From: CAZUZD01 sp964624465
GTDB taxonomy: Bacteria; Planctomycetota; Planctomycetia; Isosphaerales; Isosphaeraceae
Direction of reading: 5' to 3'
Assembly: GCA_964624465.1 (NCBI GenBank)
Contig: CAZUZD010000151.1
Location: 1-14,243, forward strand
Length of the DNA stretch: 14,243 nt
Both the position numbers and the translations under genes were made by a program. Below are positions 1 through 6,057 of the stretch, piece after piece. A model generated the notes under the pieces. That model searched no databases and was not told where the DNA came from. It saw nothing but the letters and a program-made list of their open reading frames with translations. Within the stretch, counting starts at the first letter, position 1. Each line of letters starts with the position of its first letter.

Positions 1-882
1 CCCGGCGGCCCCGAGCGCCAGCGGCACGGCGATGGCGGTCCAGCCCAGCGGCCCGGCGAGCCGGCCCGCCAGCGCGGCCTGCTGCTGGAGCTGCAGCGCC
101 CAGTTCCGCGGCCAGGCCGACCAGCCGTCGAAGTACCCGCGCTGGTGGTCCAGCAGCGCCTGATACCCGCCGTGGCTCTGCACGAACCCGATCCAGGGCA
201 GGTACACCAGCCCGGCGACGCCGAACGCGAGCGTCCCCAGCGCCAGCGTCCGCACCACGGGCAGCCGGCCCGGACTGGCCGGCCAGCGGAGCAGGGGGAC
301 GAGCGCCACGGCCACCGCGACGCCGGCGAGGATGCCGTTGTACTTGACGTTCTGCGCCAGCCCCACGGCCAAGCCCAGGACCACCGCCCGCACGGCCGTC
401 GGCCGCTCCAGGAGCCAGCCGCCGGCGGCCAGGGCGGCCAGCCAGACCCCCGTGAACGGCACGTCGACCAGCGCCAGCCGCGAGAATGCGACGTGGGGCC
501 CGCACACCGCCGCCAGCGCCGCCGAGGCCGCGCCGGCCCCCGGGCCGAAGGCGCGACGGCCGAGCCAGCCGACGAGCGGGATGGTCGCGATCCCGCACAG
601 GATCGGCACCAGGAGCGCGGCCGTGTCGCCGATCCCGAACACGAGGTTGGCGACCCCGACCAGCAGCGGGAACCCGCCGGGAGCATACGGGATCACCGAG
701 GGGTCGAGGGCGGCCAGGCCCGAGCGGTCGGTGACCCAGAGCCCGGCCAGGGCGTAGACGCCCTCGTCGAAGTGCATCAGGCCGAGCCGGTTCACCTGCC
801 AGAGGCGCACGACGGCGCCGAGCAGGGAGATCACGGCGACGACGGCCGCCTCGCGGCGCGGCCCGGGGGCAGGGGAGCTCAT
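1..882 (-). CDS. PMT/ArnT-like membrane glycosyltransferase, C-terminus cut by window edge
   Basis: The reading frame is open from ATG at 882 to the window start (294 codons, no stop), so only the N-terminal part is present. The product is very hydrophobic with repeated Leu/Ala/Val membrane segments. It has the first-loop acidic motif HFDEGVYA (D39, E40) and a second acidic site in SRLALVDVPFT (D140), followed by NVKYNG. These are hallmarks of the PMT_2/ArnT-like family, which moves sugars from polyprenyl-phosphate donors to acceptors on the outer face of the membrane. Acceptor and sugar cannot be told from this fragment. There is no convincing Shine-Dalgarno before the ATG, and a TAGAAT box lies only ten bases upstream, so the transcript may be nearly leaderless. 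It is transcribed divergently from the deacetylase at 1074. Confidence 0.82.
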   Translation of the reverse strand, partial: MSSPAPGPRREAAVVAVISLLGAVVRLWQVNRLGLMHFDEGVYALAGLWVTDRSGLAALDPSVIPYAPGGFPLLVGVANLVFGIGDTAALLVPILCGIATIPLVGWLGRRAFGPGAGAASAALAAVCGPHVAFSRLALVDVPFTGVWLAALAAGGWLLERPTAVRAVVLGLAVGLAQNVKYNGILAGVAVAVALVPLLRWPASPGRLPVVRTLALGTLAFGVAGLVYLPWIGFVQSHGGYQALLDHQRGYFDGWSAWPRNWALQLQQQAALAGRLAGPLGWTAIAVPLALGAAG

Positions 883-891
883 GGTCGGCTG

Positions 892-920
892 ATTCTAAGC
901 GATCGGCCCGGTGGCCTCAC
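892..920 (-). promoter_or_regulatory. weak promoter candidate for the glycosyltransferase
   Basis: On the minus strand TAGAAT (897-892) is a good -10 match. The hexamer 17 bp upstream, GTGAGG (920-915), is a poor -35. Transcription would start around 885, almost at the ATG at 882. Only the -10 box is persuasive. Confidence 0.25.
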
Positions 921-923
921 CGG

Positions 924-939
924 GGTTCCACGTGAAACG
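924..939. promoter_or_regulatory. parS: parS-like site 1 (ParB-binding candidate)
   Basis: The 14-mer GTTCCACGTGAAAC (925-938) matches the inner part of the widely conserved bacterial parS consensus, TGTTNCACGTGAAACA, at every position. The outermost bases are G and G instead of T and A. It lies in the divergent intergenic region between the glycosyltransferase and the deacetylase, outside both genes. A second site occurs at 5806-5821. That the site loads ParB is inferred from the match only. Confidence 0.55.
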
Positions 940-972
940 GAACCAGGGACTCCGGCGCGGAGGGCCGCGGCG

Positions 973-1001
973 TTGACCCCGGCCGCCGATCCTCCTATCG
1001 T
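973..1001 (+). promoter_or_regulatory. sigma70-type promoter for the HDAC-like gene
   Basis: TTGACC (973-978) and TATCGT (996-1001) are separated by 17 bp on the plus strand, about 70 bp before the deacetylase start. The same TTGACC -35 appears before tRNA-Glu, csrA and the sigma factor gene in this window. Confidence 0.5.
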
Positions 1002-1073
1002 GCGGGTTGGGCCCCCCGATCGGCCCGCCACGACGCCGCGCCCGCCAGGGGCCGGCCCCTCCTCGCGCCCAGG

Positions 1074-2036
1074 ATGCCGACGGCGATGGTCACGCTCTTC
1101 CTCGACAACCGGATGCTCGACCACGTGACCTCGCCCCAGCACCCCGAGCGGCCCGAGCGGCTCGCCACCGTGCTCCGGCACCTCAAGCGCACCGGGCTCC
1201 TCTACTCGTGCCCCCACGGCACCATCCGCCCGGCCACCGACGCCGAGCTGCTGCGGGTGCACACGCCGGGACACCTGGAGGCGATCCGACTCGCCAGCGA
1301 GGGGGGTGGCGGCCAGGTCGAGGTGGACACCTGGATGTCGCCCGGCAGCGAGTTAGCGGCGCGGCTCGCCGCCGGCGCGGGCATCGAGGCGGTCGAGACC
1401 GTCGTCCGGGGCACCACCCGCCGCGCCTTCGCCGCCGTCCGCCCCCCCGGCCACCACGCCCGGCCTGACTCGCCGATGGGCTTCTGCCTCTATGGCAACG
1501 TCGCCGTGGCCGCGAAGCACGCGGTCGAGGCCCTGGGATTGAACCGGGTCATGGTCGTCGACTTCGACGTGCACCACGGCAACGGCACCCAGGAGATGTT
1601 CTACGAGGACGGCCGGATCGCCTTCCATTCGATCCACCGCTACCCGTTCTATCCCGGCAGCGGCGCCGCCGACGAGACCGGCACCGGCCGCGGCCTGGGC
1701 CTGATCCGCAACGTCCCGATCGCCTACGGCACCGCCCGCGCCGAGTACCGCGCCGCGTTCCGGAGCACCGTCGAGGAGCTGGCCGCGAAGGCGAAGCCCG
1801 AACTCATCCTCATCAGCGCCGGCTTCGACGCCCACGTCGAGGACCCGGTCGGCGACCTGGGCCTGGAGTTCGAGGACTTCGAGGCCATGACCCGCGCCGT
1901 CGTCGCCGTCGCCGACGTCCACTGCGGCGGCCGCATCGTGAGCCTCCTCGAAGGCGGCTACAACGTGCCGATCCTCGCCGGCTGCGTCGAGGTCCACCTG
2001 CACGCCCTCGGCGCCGAGATCGACCCGATCCACTGA
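1074..2036 (+). CDS. class II histone deacetylase-like / acetoin-utilisation family amidohydrolase
   Basis: The 320-residue product spans the whole HDAC fold. Near the N-terminus is HPERPERL (23-30). The active-site histidine pair lies in RPPGHHA (H127, H128). Zinc ligands are D165 and H167 in DFDVHHGNGT and D252 in SAGFDAH. The transition-state tyrosine is Y296 in EGGYN. All catalytic residues are present, so a working Zn-dependent deacetylase is expected. Bacterial members act on acetylated polyamines, small amides or proteins such as acetyl-CoA synthetase; the substrate here is unknown. ATG 1074 has AGG directly against it. The ATG at 1086 (MVTLFLDNRM) has AGGA 11 bases upstream and may be the true start. 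A TTGACC-type promoter precedes the gene. An inverted repeat starts 22 bp after the stop. Confidence 0.93.
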   Translation: MPTAMVTLFLDNRMLDHVTSPQHPERPERLATVLRHLKRTGLLYSCPHGTIRPATDAELLRVHTPGHLEAIRLASEGGGGQVEVDTWMSPGSELAARLAAGAGIEAVETVVRGTTRRAFAAVRPPGHHARPDSPMGFCLYGNVAVAAKHAVEALGLNRVMVVDFDVHHGNGTQEMFYEDGRIAFHSIHRYPFYPGSGAADETGTGRGLGLIRNVPIAYGTARAEYRAAFRSTVEELAAKAKPELILISAGFDAHVEDPVGDLGLEFEDFEAMTRAVVAVADVHCGGRIVSLLEGGYNVPILAGCVEVHLHALGAEIDPIH

Positions 2037-2058
2037 GCCACCGCGCGTCCCGGTTTTT

Positions 2059-2185
2059 GTAGGGCGGATCAGCGCAGCGTCATCCGCCGCGACGGCTCGA
2101 AGACCGATGGATCGCCCCGATGCCGCCGGTCCGGAGCCGGCCACCGACCCGTCCCGGCGGATGACGCTGCGCTGATCCGCCCTAC
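2059..2185. repeat. perfect 30-bp inverted repeat, GTAG-headed REP-like pair
   Basis: The left arm (2059-2088) begins GTAGGGCGGATCAGCGCAGC. The right arm (2156-2185) is its exact reverse complement over 30 bases, with a 67-bp spacer. Each arm is itself a hairpin (GGCGGAT pairing with ATCCGCC) headed by GTAG, the tetranucleotide recognised at the foot of REP hairpins by RAYT transposases in E. coli. Two such hairpins in opposite orientation resemble a REP doublet (BIME). The right arm ends four bases before the first possible symporter start. This family differs in sequence from the CCCGGACGAC family at 11455-13571 but shares the GTAG head and an AGCGnAGCG core. Confidence 0.8.
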
Positions 2186-2189
2186 GAGA

Positions 2190-3599
2190 ATGCCAGTGGA
2201 AAGGCCGGTGACGGGGATGGACGCGGAGCAGACACGCGGACGCTGGTCGCTGCCGTTTGCGGCGCGGATCGTGATCGCGCTGGGGCTGGGGTTGCTGGTG
2301 GGTCTGACGGCGCCCGGGGTGGGGGCGCCGCTGATCAGGCTGGGGACGGTGATCCTGGACCTGATCAAGGCGCTGGCCGGCCCGCTGCTGTTCCTGGCGA
2401 TCGTCGACGCCTTCCTCCGCACCGAGGTCCAGGCCCGCAGCGGCGGCCGGATGGTCGCCATCGCGCTGACCAACGCGGTCATCGCCCTGGCCATCGGCCT
2501 GACGATCTCCAACGTGCTCCAGCCCGGTCACGCCCTCCGCCTGGTCGTGAACCCCGAGGCCGACACGGCCGTCGCGGCCCCGACGGGCGACGCGGCCACG
2601 GCGGTGGCGCAGACCGAGTTCGCGGCGATGGCGAAGAAGCTGGAGCCGGGCCGCACGCTCCACGTGTTTGAGGATCTGCTGGCGCTGGTGCCGACGTCGG
2701 TGGTCCGGCCGTTCCTGGACAACGCGATCCTCTCGATCGTGCTGCTGGCCGTGCTCACCGGGGCGGCGCTCCGGACCGTCAAGTCGCGCCAGGAGGAGCG
2801 GGGGCAGGGGGGATTCCTCGTCGTCGAGGGGCTGGTGCTGACGCTCTACCAGGCGCTGGAGGTGATGCTCGCCTGGGTGATCCTGCTCGTGCCGGTGGCC
2901 GTCTTCGGCGTGGTGGCCCACACGGTGGGCAAGTACGGCCTGAAGCCGTTCGGCGGGCTGGCCGTGTACCTGGCGGTGGGGATCGCCGGGCTCCTGATCC
3001 AGGTCCTGATCGTGTACCAGACGTGGCTGGTGCGGGTGGCCCGCATGCCGCTGCGGCGCTTCTGGTCGTCGGGGCGCGAGGCGATCGTCTACGCGATGGG
3101 CACCGGCAGCAGCCTGGCGTCGCTGCCGGTGACCTTGCGGAGCCTCGACCGCATGGGCGTGTCGCCGCAGTCGGCCCGCATGGCCGCGTGCGTGGGCACG
3201 AACCTGAACAACGACGGCATCCTGCTCTACGAGGCGATGGCCGTGCTGTTCGTCGCCCAGGCCTGCGGCGTGCACCTGACGCTGGGCCAGCAGCTCACCG
3301 CCGCCGCGTCGTGCGCGCTGGCGGGCATCGGCATCTCGGGCATCCCCGAGGCGGGGCTGATCTCGCTCTTGCTCGTGCTCAAGACCGTGCAGGTCGTGCC
3401 CGACGCCCAGGTGGCGGCCATCGTGCCGCTGCTGCTCACGGTCGACTGGGTGCTGGGCCGCTGCCGCGCCATGACCAACGTCATCAGCGACATGGTCGTC
3501 GCGGTGCTGCTCGACCGCTTCGAGGGGCATGGGCCCGCCTCCGACCCGACGGCGCCGTTGCTGGCGACCGGGGTGCGGGGGACGAGCGGCGAAGAGTGA
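2190..3599 (+). CDS. divergent sodium/proton:dicarboxylate (glutamate) symporter family (SDF/DAACS) protein
   Basis: The 469-residue, strongly hydrophobic product has the elevator-transporter landmarks in order: hairpin 1 TGSSLASLP (305-313), TM7 motif NNDGI (340-344, usually NMDGT), hairpin 2 GISGIPEAG (381-389), and TM8 DWVLGRCRAMTNVISD (419-434). The fold and hairpin tips are conserved. By alignment to the archaeal homolog GltPh, several ligand and cation positions differ: Arg276 is Gly306, Ser279 is Leu309, Thr314 is Ile344, and Asp394, which holds the substrate amino group, is Gly423. The substrate is therefore probably not a standard acidic amino acid. ATG 2217 (MDAEQTRGRW) is a more natural start, since 2190 sits just after a repeat arm. 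The stop codon overlaps the 3' end of the convergent tRNA-Glu. Confidence 0.85.
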   Translation: MPVERPVTGMDAEQTRGRWSLPFAARIVIALGLGLLVGLTAPGVGAPLIRLGTVILDLIKALAGPLLFLAIVDAFLRTEVQARSGGRMVAIALTNAVIALAIGLTISNVLQPGHALRLVVNPEADTAVAAPTGDAATAVAQTEFAAMAKKLEPGRTLHVFEDLLALVPTSVVRPFLDNAILSIVLLAVLTGAALRTVKSRQEERGQGGFLVVEGLVLTLYQALEVMLAWVILLVPVAVFGVVAHTVGKYGLKPFGGLAVYLAVGIAGLLIQVLIVYQTWLVRVARMPLRRFWSSGREAIVYAMGTGSSLASLPVTLRSLDRMGVSPQSARMAACVGTNLNNDGILLYEAMAVLFVAQACGVHLTLGQQLTAAASCALAGIGISGIPEAGLISLLLVLKTVQVVPDAQVAAIVPLLLTVDWVLGRCRAMTNVISDMVVAVLLDRFEGHGPASDPTAPLLATGVRGTSGEE

Positions 3600-3671
3600 C
3601 CCCGACGGGATTCGAACCCGTGTACCGACCTTGAAAGGGTCGTGTCCTGGACCTGGCTAGACGACGGGGCC
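3597..3671 (-). tRNA. tRNA-Glu (anticodon TTC)
   Basis: The 75-nt minus-strand sequence folds as a cloverleaf. The acceptor stem is GGCCCCG with CGGGGTC (one G-T pair). The D stem is GTCT/GGAC. The anticodon stem is CGACC/GGTCG around the loop CTTTCAA, giving anticodon TTC. The T arm is ACGGG-TTCGAAT-CCCGT. The discriminator base is A and no CCA is encoded. The last three bases (3597-3599) are also the TGA stop of the convergent symporter gene. A TTGACC-type promoter ends about 18 bases upstream of the 5' end. Confidence 0.96.
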
Positions 3672-3689
3672 GTCGTGCGAACGGGTATC

Positions 3690-3719
3690 AATTTAGGCAC
3701 GGGTCGGGCAGGGGGTCAA
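3690..3719 (-). promoter_or_regulatory. sigma70-type promoter for tRNA-Glu
   Basis: On the minus strand TTGACC (3719-3714) and TAAATT (3695-3690) are 18 bp apart. The predicted start is around 3683, a dozen bases before the mature tRNA 5' end. Position and box quality make this the best-supported promoter in the window. Confidence 0.65.
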
Positions 3720-3736
3720 GGGCCCTTGGCCCGCCC

Positions 3737-3765
3737 TTGATGCGCCCGGGGTGGGTTGTTAGCCT
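3737..3765 (+). promoter_or_regulatory. weak promoter candidate for the DJ-1/PfpI gene
   Basis: TTGATG (3737-3742) and TAGCCT (3760-3765) are 17 bp apart on the plus strand, about 55 bp before the gene. The -10 box is poor, so this is only a candidate. It lies back to back with the tRNA promoter. Confidence 0.3.
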
Positions 3766-3819
3766 GGGCGCAGCCGGCCCGACCAGGGCCGCACCCCTCC
3801 CACCCGGAGACGCTCCACG

Positions 3820-4380
3820 ATGACCCGCTTCCTGATCCTGACCGGCGACGCGGGCGAATCTCAGGAGATCTTCTACGCCAAATTCCGGCTCGAGGAAGAG
3901 GGCTGGCTGGTGCACATCGCCGCGCCCGAGCGGCGAGCGTTCCTGTCGGTGGTCCACGACTTCGAGCCGGGCGTCGACACGTACACCGAGAAGCCGGGCT
4001 ACCGCGTCGAGGCCGACCTCGGGCTCGATGAGGTGGACGCCGCCTCCTACGACGGCCTGGTCCTGCCCGGCGGCCGGGCCCCCGAGTACCTCCGGAACCG
4101 CCCGAAGGCCGTCGCGATCGTGAAGCACTTCCTCGACGCCGGCAAGCCGATCGCCGCCAACTGCCACGGCCCGCTGCTGCTGCTGGCCGCCGGCTATGGC
4201 AAGGGCCAGACGCTCACCTGTTACCCCGAGCTGGCCCTCGACGTGCGCGCCGCCGGCGGCGAGTTCGTCAACCGCGACTGCGTCGTGAGCGGACCCCTGG
4301 TCACCGTCCGCGGCTGGCCCGACAACGGCCCCTGGATGCGCGAGTTCGTCAAGCTGATGAAGGCCCGCACGACGGCCTGA
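3820..4380 (+). CDS. DJ-1/PfpI family protein (class I glutamine amidotransferase-like)
   Basis: The 186-residue product has the single-domain DJ-1/PfpI layout. It opens with a beta strand (MTRFLILTG). The acidic residue E13, in GESQE, aligns with the conserved Glu of PfpI. PGGRAPEYLR follows. The nucleophile elbow is ANCHGPLLLL with Cys115 and His116, the Cys-His pair typical of the family. Members act as intracellular proteases, glyoxalases/deglycases or chaperones; the sequence does not choose between these. GGAG lies ten bases before the ATG. The gene stands alone, between tRNA-Glu (opposite strand) and csrA (convergent). Confidence 0.92.
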   Translation: MTRFLILTGDAGESQEIFYAKFRLEEEGWLVHIAAPERRAFLSVVHDFEPGVDTYTEKPGYRVEADLGLDEVDAASYDGLVLPGGRAPEYLRNRPKAVAIVKHFLDAGKPIAANCHGPLLLLAAGYGKGQTLTCYPELALDVRAAGGEFVNRDCVVSGPLVTVRGWPDNGPWMREFVKLMKARTTA

Positions 4381-4399
4381 ACCCGAACGCGGTGCGCAC

Positions 4400-4463
4400 A
4401 GCGAACCGGGCCCACGCGGGACATCGCGGTGCCAGATTGGGCCGGGATGGCCCGGGGTTCGCT
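4400..4463. terminator. imperfect inverted repeat between convergent genes, possible terminator
   Basis: AGCGAACCGGGCC (4400-4412) is complementary to GGCCCGGGGTTCGCT (4449-4463) apart from two bulged G residues. The loop is about 36 nt and there is no T tract. It follows the DJ-1 gene by 19 bp. The long loop makes the terminator role weak. Confidence 0.25.
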
Positions 4464-4483
4464 GGGTTGGTCCGGAGGGTGGG

Positions 4484-4510
4484 GCGCCGGGACGCACCAC
4501 GCTCCGGCGC
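4484..4510 (-). terminator. hairpin directly after csrA, candidate terminator
   Basis: On the minus strand GCGCCGGA and TCCCGGCGC pair with one bulged C around a 10-nt loop, starting two bases after the csrA stop codon. It is GC-rich and not followed by a T run, so it is not a classical intrinsic terminator. Confidence 0.4.
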
Positions 4511-4511
4511 G

Positions 4512-4721
4512 TCACTCGGGCTGCGGGGCGACCGGCTGGTCGGTGGACTCGCGTGCTGCCTGGCTCTGGATGGCGTCGTAGACCTCGCGGCGATGCACCG
4601 CGACGTCCTTGGGGGCCTCGATTCCGAGCCGCACCTTATCGCCACGGATCTCCACCACGGTGATCGTGATGTGATCGTTGATGATGATGCTTTCGTTCTT
4701 CTTCCGCGAGAGAACCAGCAT
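4512..4721 (-). CDS. csrA: CsrA/RsmA carbon storage regulator, RNA-binding translational regulator
   Basis: The 69-residue product starts MLVLSRKKNESIIIN and follows the CsrA consensus through GDKVRLGIEAPKDVAVHRREV. It has the RNA-contact residues L4, R6 and R44 in the five-strand dimer core. The C-terminal tail (SQAARESTDQPVAPQPE) is the usual variable part. CsrA binds GGA loops in mRNA leaders, often over the ribosome site, and alters translation or decay. The ATG at 4721 is set by a strong GGAAGGAG five bases upstream; the frame extends further but without family similarity. The GGA repeats in that ribosome site could allow autoregulation (inference). A promoter with an A/T-rich upstream patch lies about 120 bp before the gene. 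No fliW or flagellar gene is adjacent. Confidence 0.97.
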   Translation of the reverse strand: MLVLSRKKNESIIINDHITITVVEIRGDKVRLGIEAPKDVAVHRREVYDAIQSQAARESTDQPVAPQPE

Positions 4722-4837
4722 CGCTGCTCCTTCCTGGAACCGCACGCTCGCGGGGACCCGGCCGGCGCTGGACGTGTCCACACGTCCGGTTCAGGGGGGT
4801 GCCTAGGTGCGCAGCATAGCGTCGGTCATCCAGTTTC

Positions 4838-4865
4838 ACTGTAACCCCACGACGGGCCCGGTCAA
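4838..4865 (-). promoter_or_regulatory. sigma70-type promoter for csrA
   Basis: On the minus strand TTGACC (4865-4860) and TACAGT (4843-4838) are 16 bp apart. An A/T-rich patch, GTTAAAAATGC (4887-4877), sits 12-22 bp upstream of the -35, where UP elements are found. The predicted leader is about 110 nt. The rest of 4722-4982 shows no gene. Confidence 0.5.
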
Positions 4866-4982
4866 GCAAGGCCGAGCATTTTTAACAGCTGGACGCGTCG
4901 CGACGGTCCGGTTGTCCGGATCGGTCGTGCGGCGCGGGCCCGCCGGGGTCGCGTCGGGGGCAGGTCCCGCCGGGGGTGAGCC

Positions 4983-5738
4983 TCACTCGACGTCGGCCGA
5001 GTAGCGTCGGTAGAGGTTGCCGAGGCCGAGGTCGTAGATCTCGGTCTCGATGTCCTCGTTGGTCGCCGGGTGGATCGTGGCGCGGAGCTCCTCGATCAGC
5101 AGCTCCAGGAACTTGCCGCGGGCGCGCTGCAGGGTCTTGCGGAACGCCTCGGGCGTCATCCGGGACCCGAACTGGCGGCCCAGGGCCTGCGCCAGCTCGT
5201 CGATGGGCGCGTCGGGGTGGGCCACCCGCAGGTGCAGGACCGTGGCGTAGCGGTTCTTGGGCGTCGAGGCCTCGTAGGTCTCCAGCCGCGACCAGACCCG
5301 CCGGATCACCGCCTCGCGCCAGACGCGGTCGTAATCGGCGTCCACCACGTTGGGGTCGAGCAGGTCGCCGGGGGGCAGGGGCAGGGTCTTGCGGGCCCGG
5401 AAGTGGTCGATGATCAGCCGGTGCAGCACGGTGCGCAGGTAGTCGCGGAACCGACCCTTGGTGTTGTCGGCCCCGGCCAGCTTGTGCGAGAGCAGCTTGG
5501 TCCAGAACTCCTGGAAGACCTCGTCGGCGAGGTTCTTGTCGCGGAGCTTCAGGTGCAGGTAGCGCTCCACCGCGTCGTGGTACCGGCCAATCAGCTCGCG
5601 CATCGCGGCCTGGCCGGCGGGGCCCGGGGTGTGAGCCGTCCGGATCACGGTCCAGCTCGTCTCCAGCGAGGTCAGGCGCTCCCCGGAGATCGGGTCGTCG
5701 GAGGCCGGACGTTGGTCGTCGGTGGAGTGCGGATCCAT
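4983..5738 (-). CDS. ECF-like RNA polymerase sigma factor (sigma-70 family)
   Basis: The 251-residue product carries a sigma region 2 at about 46-118 (RELIGRYHDAVERYL, ADEVFQEFWTKLL, RFRDYLRTVLHRLIIDHFRA). A helix-turn-helix-like region 4 lies at about 180-222 (TPEAFRKTLQRARGKFLELL). It recruits RNA polymerase core to alternative promoters. The N-terminal lead-in with LETSWTVIRTA is typical of planctomycete ECF groups (recalled similarity). The start at 5738 is chosen because AGGA lies nearby upstream. An in-frame extension to 5921 would run through a parS-like site and across the promoter, so it is rejected. The region 4/C-terminal part is longer than in a minimal ECF factor. No anti-sigma gene is adjacent, and csrA lies downstream on the same strand. 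Confidence 0.87.
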   Translation of the reverse strand: MDPHSTDDQRPASDDPISGERLTSLETSWTVIRTAHTPGPAGQAAMRELIGRYHDAVERYLHLKLRDKNLADEVFQEFWTKLLSHKLAGADNTKGRFRDYLRTVLHRLIIDHFRARKTLPLPPGDLLDPNVVDADYDRVWREAVIRRVWSRLETYEASTPKNRYATVLHLRVAHPDAPIDELAQALGRQFGSRMTPEAFRKTLQRARGKFLELLIEELRATIHPATNEDIETEIYDLGLGNLYRRYSADVE

Positions 5739-5805
5739 GGGGGTCGTCCTGTCCCACCAGCCACGCGGCCCAACAAATCGCCGGCGCGGCCGGCCGGCGG
5801 CCGGG

Positions 5806-5821
5806 GGTTCCACGTGGAACT
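5806..5821. promoter_or_regulatory. parS: parS-like site 2 (ParB-binding candidate)
   Basis: GTTCCACGTGGAAC (5807-5820) is a perfect 14-bp palindrome. It matches the inner core of parS variants with the GGAAC half-site known from Pseudomonas and Caulobacter. It lies between the sigma factor start and its promoter, in the transcribed leader. It is the second such site in the window; the first is at 924-939. Confidence 0.55.
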
Positions 5822-5876
5822 CTAGGACGCGTTGGGGAGGAATGTCGGACCGTGCATGGTCCGGACACCTGACCCG

Positions 5877-5906
5877 AATGTATCCCCGAGCGGCCCCAGG
5901 GGTCAA
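5877..5906 (-). promoter_or_regulatory. sigma70-type promoter for the sigma factor gene
   Basis: On the minus strand TTGACC (5906-5901) and TACATT (5882-5877) are 18 bp apart, giving a leader of about 130 nt that contains parS-like site 2. The rest of the gene-free stretch 5739-6057 holds only this promoter, the parS-like site and the fasciclin terminator hairpin. Confidence 0.5.
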
Positions 5907-5988
5907 GCTATCGATGACCATGGCCGTGGCCGATATGTCGCCCCGCCCATGAGTTCCGTCGTTCGGGTGCCAGGCCCATCAACGACAC

Positions 5989-6017
5989 GAGGCCGGCCCC
6001 GTGGCGGGGACGGCCTC
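5989..6017 (-). terminator. strong hairpin downstream of the fasciclin gene
   Basis: GAGGCCG pairs with CGGCCTC (7 bp). After one mismatch, CCCCG pairs with CGGGG (5 bp) around a 3-nt loop. It begins about 40 nt after the fasciclin stop codon. The following minus-strand sequence (GTGTCGTTG) is only mildly T-rich, so it is a GC-type terminator or an mRNA-end stabiliser. Confidence 0.5.
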
Positions 6018-6057
6018 GGCGTGAAGTCGCGGCGGACGGGGCAATCCGTCGAGCGGC

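Noticed and set aside
2059..2185. Inverted repeat read as a simple terminator of the deacetylase gene
   Set aside because: The 67-bp spacer, 30-bp perfect arms, GTAG heads and internal hairpins fit a REP doublet better. It may still stop transcription as a side effect.
1353..3530. 725-codon open frame on the minus strand across the deacetylase and symporter
   Set aside because: The composition is His/Arg/Gln-rich with no family motifs, and it is antisense to two genes with clear catalytic or transport motifs. Long shadow frames are expected at this GC.
4392..4844. Plus-strand 150-codon frame over csrA
   Set aside because: It is exactly antisense to csrA, with no ribosome site and no recognisable motifs.
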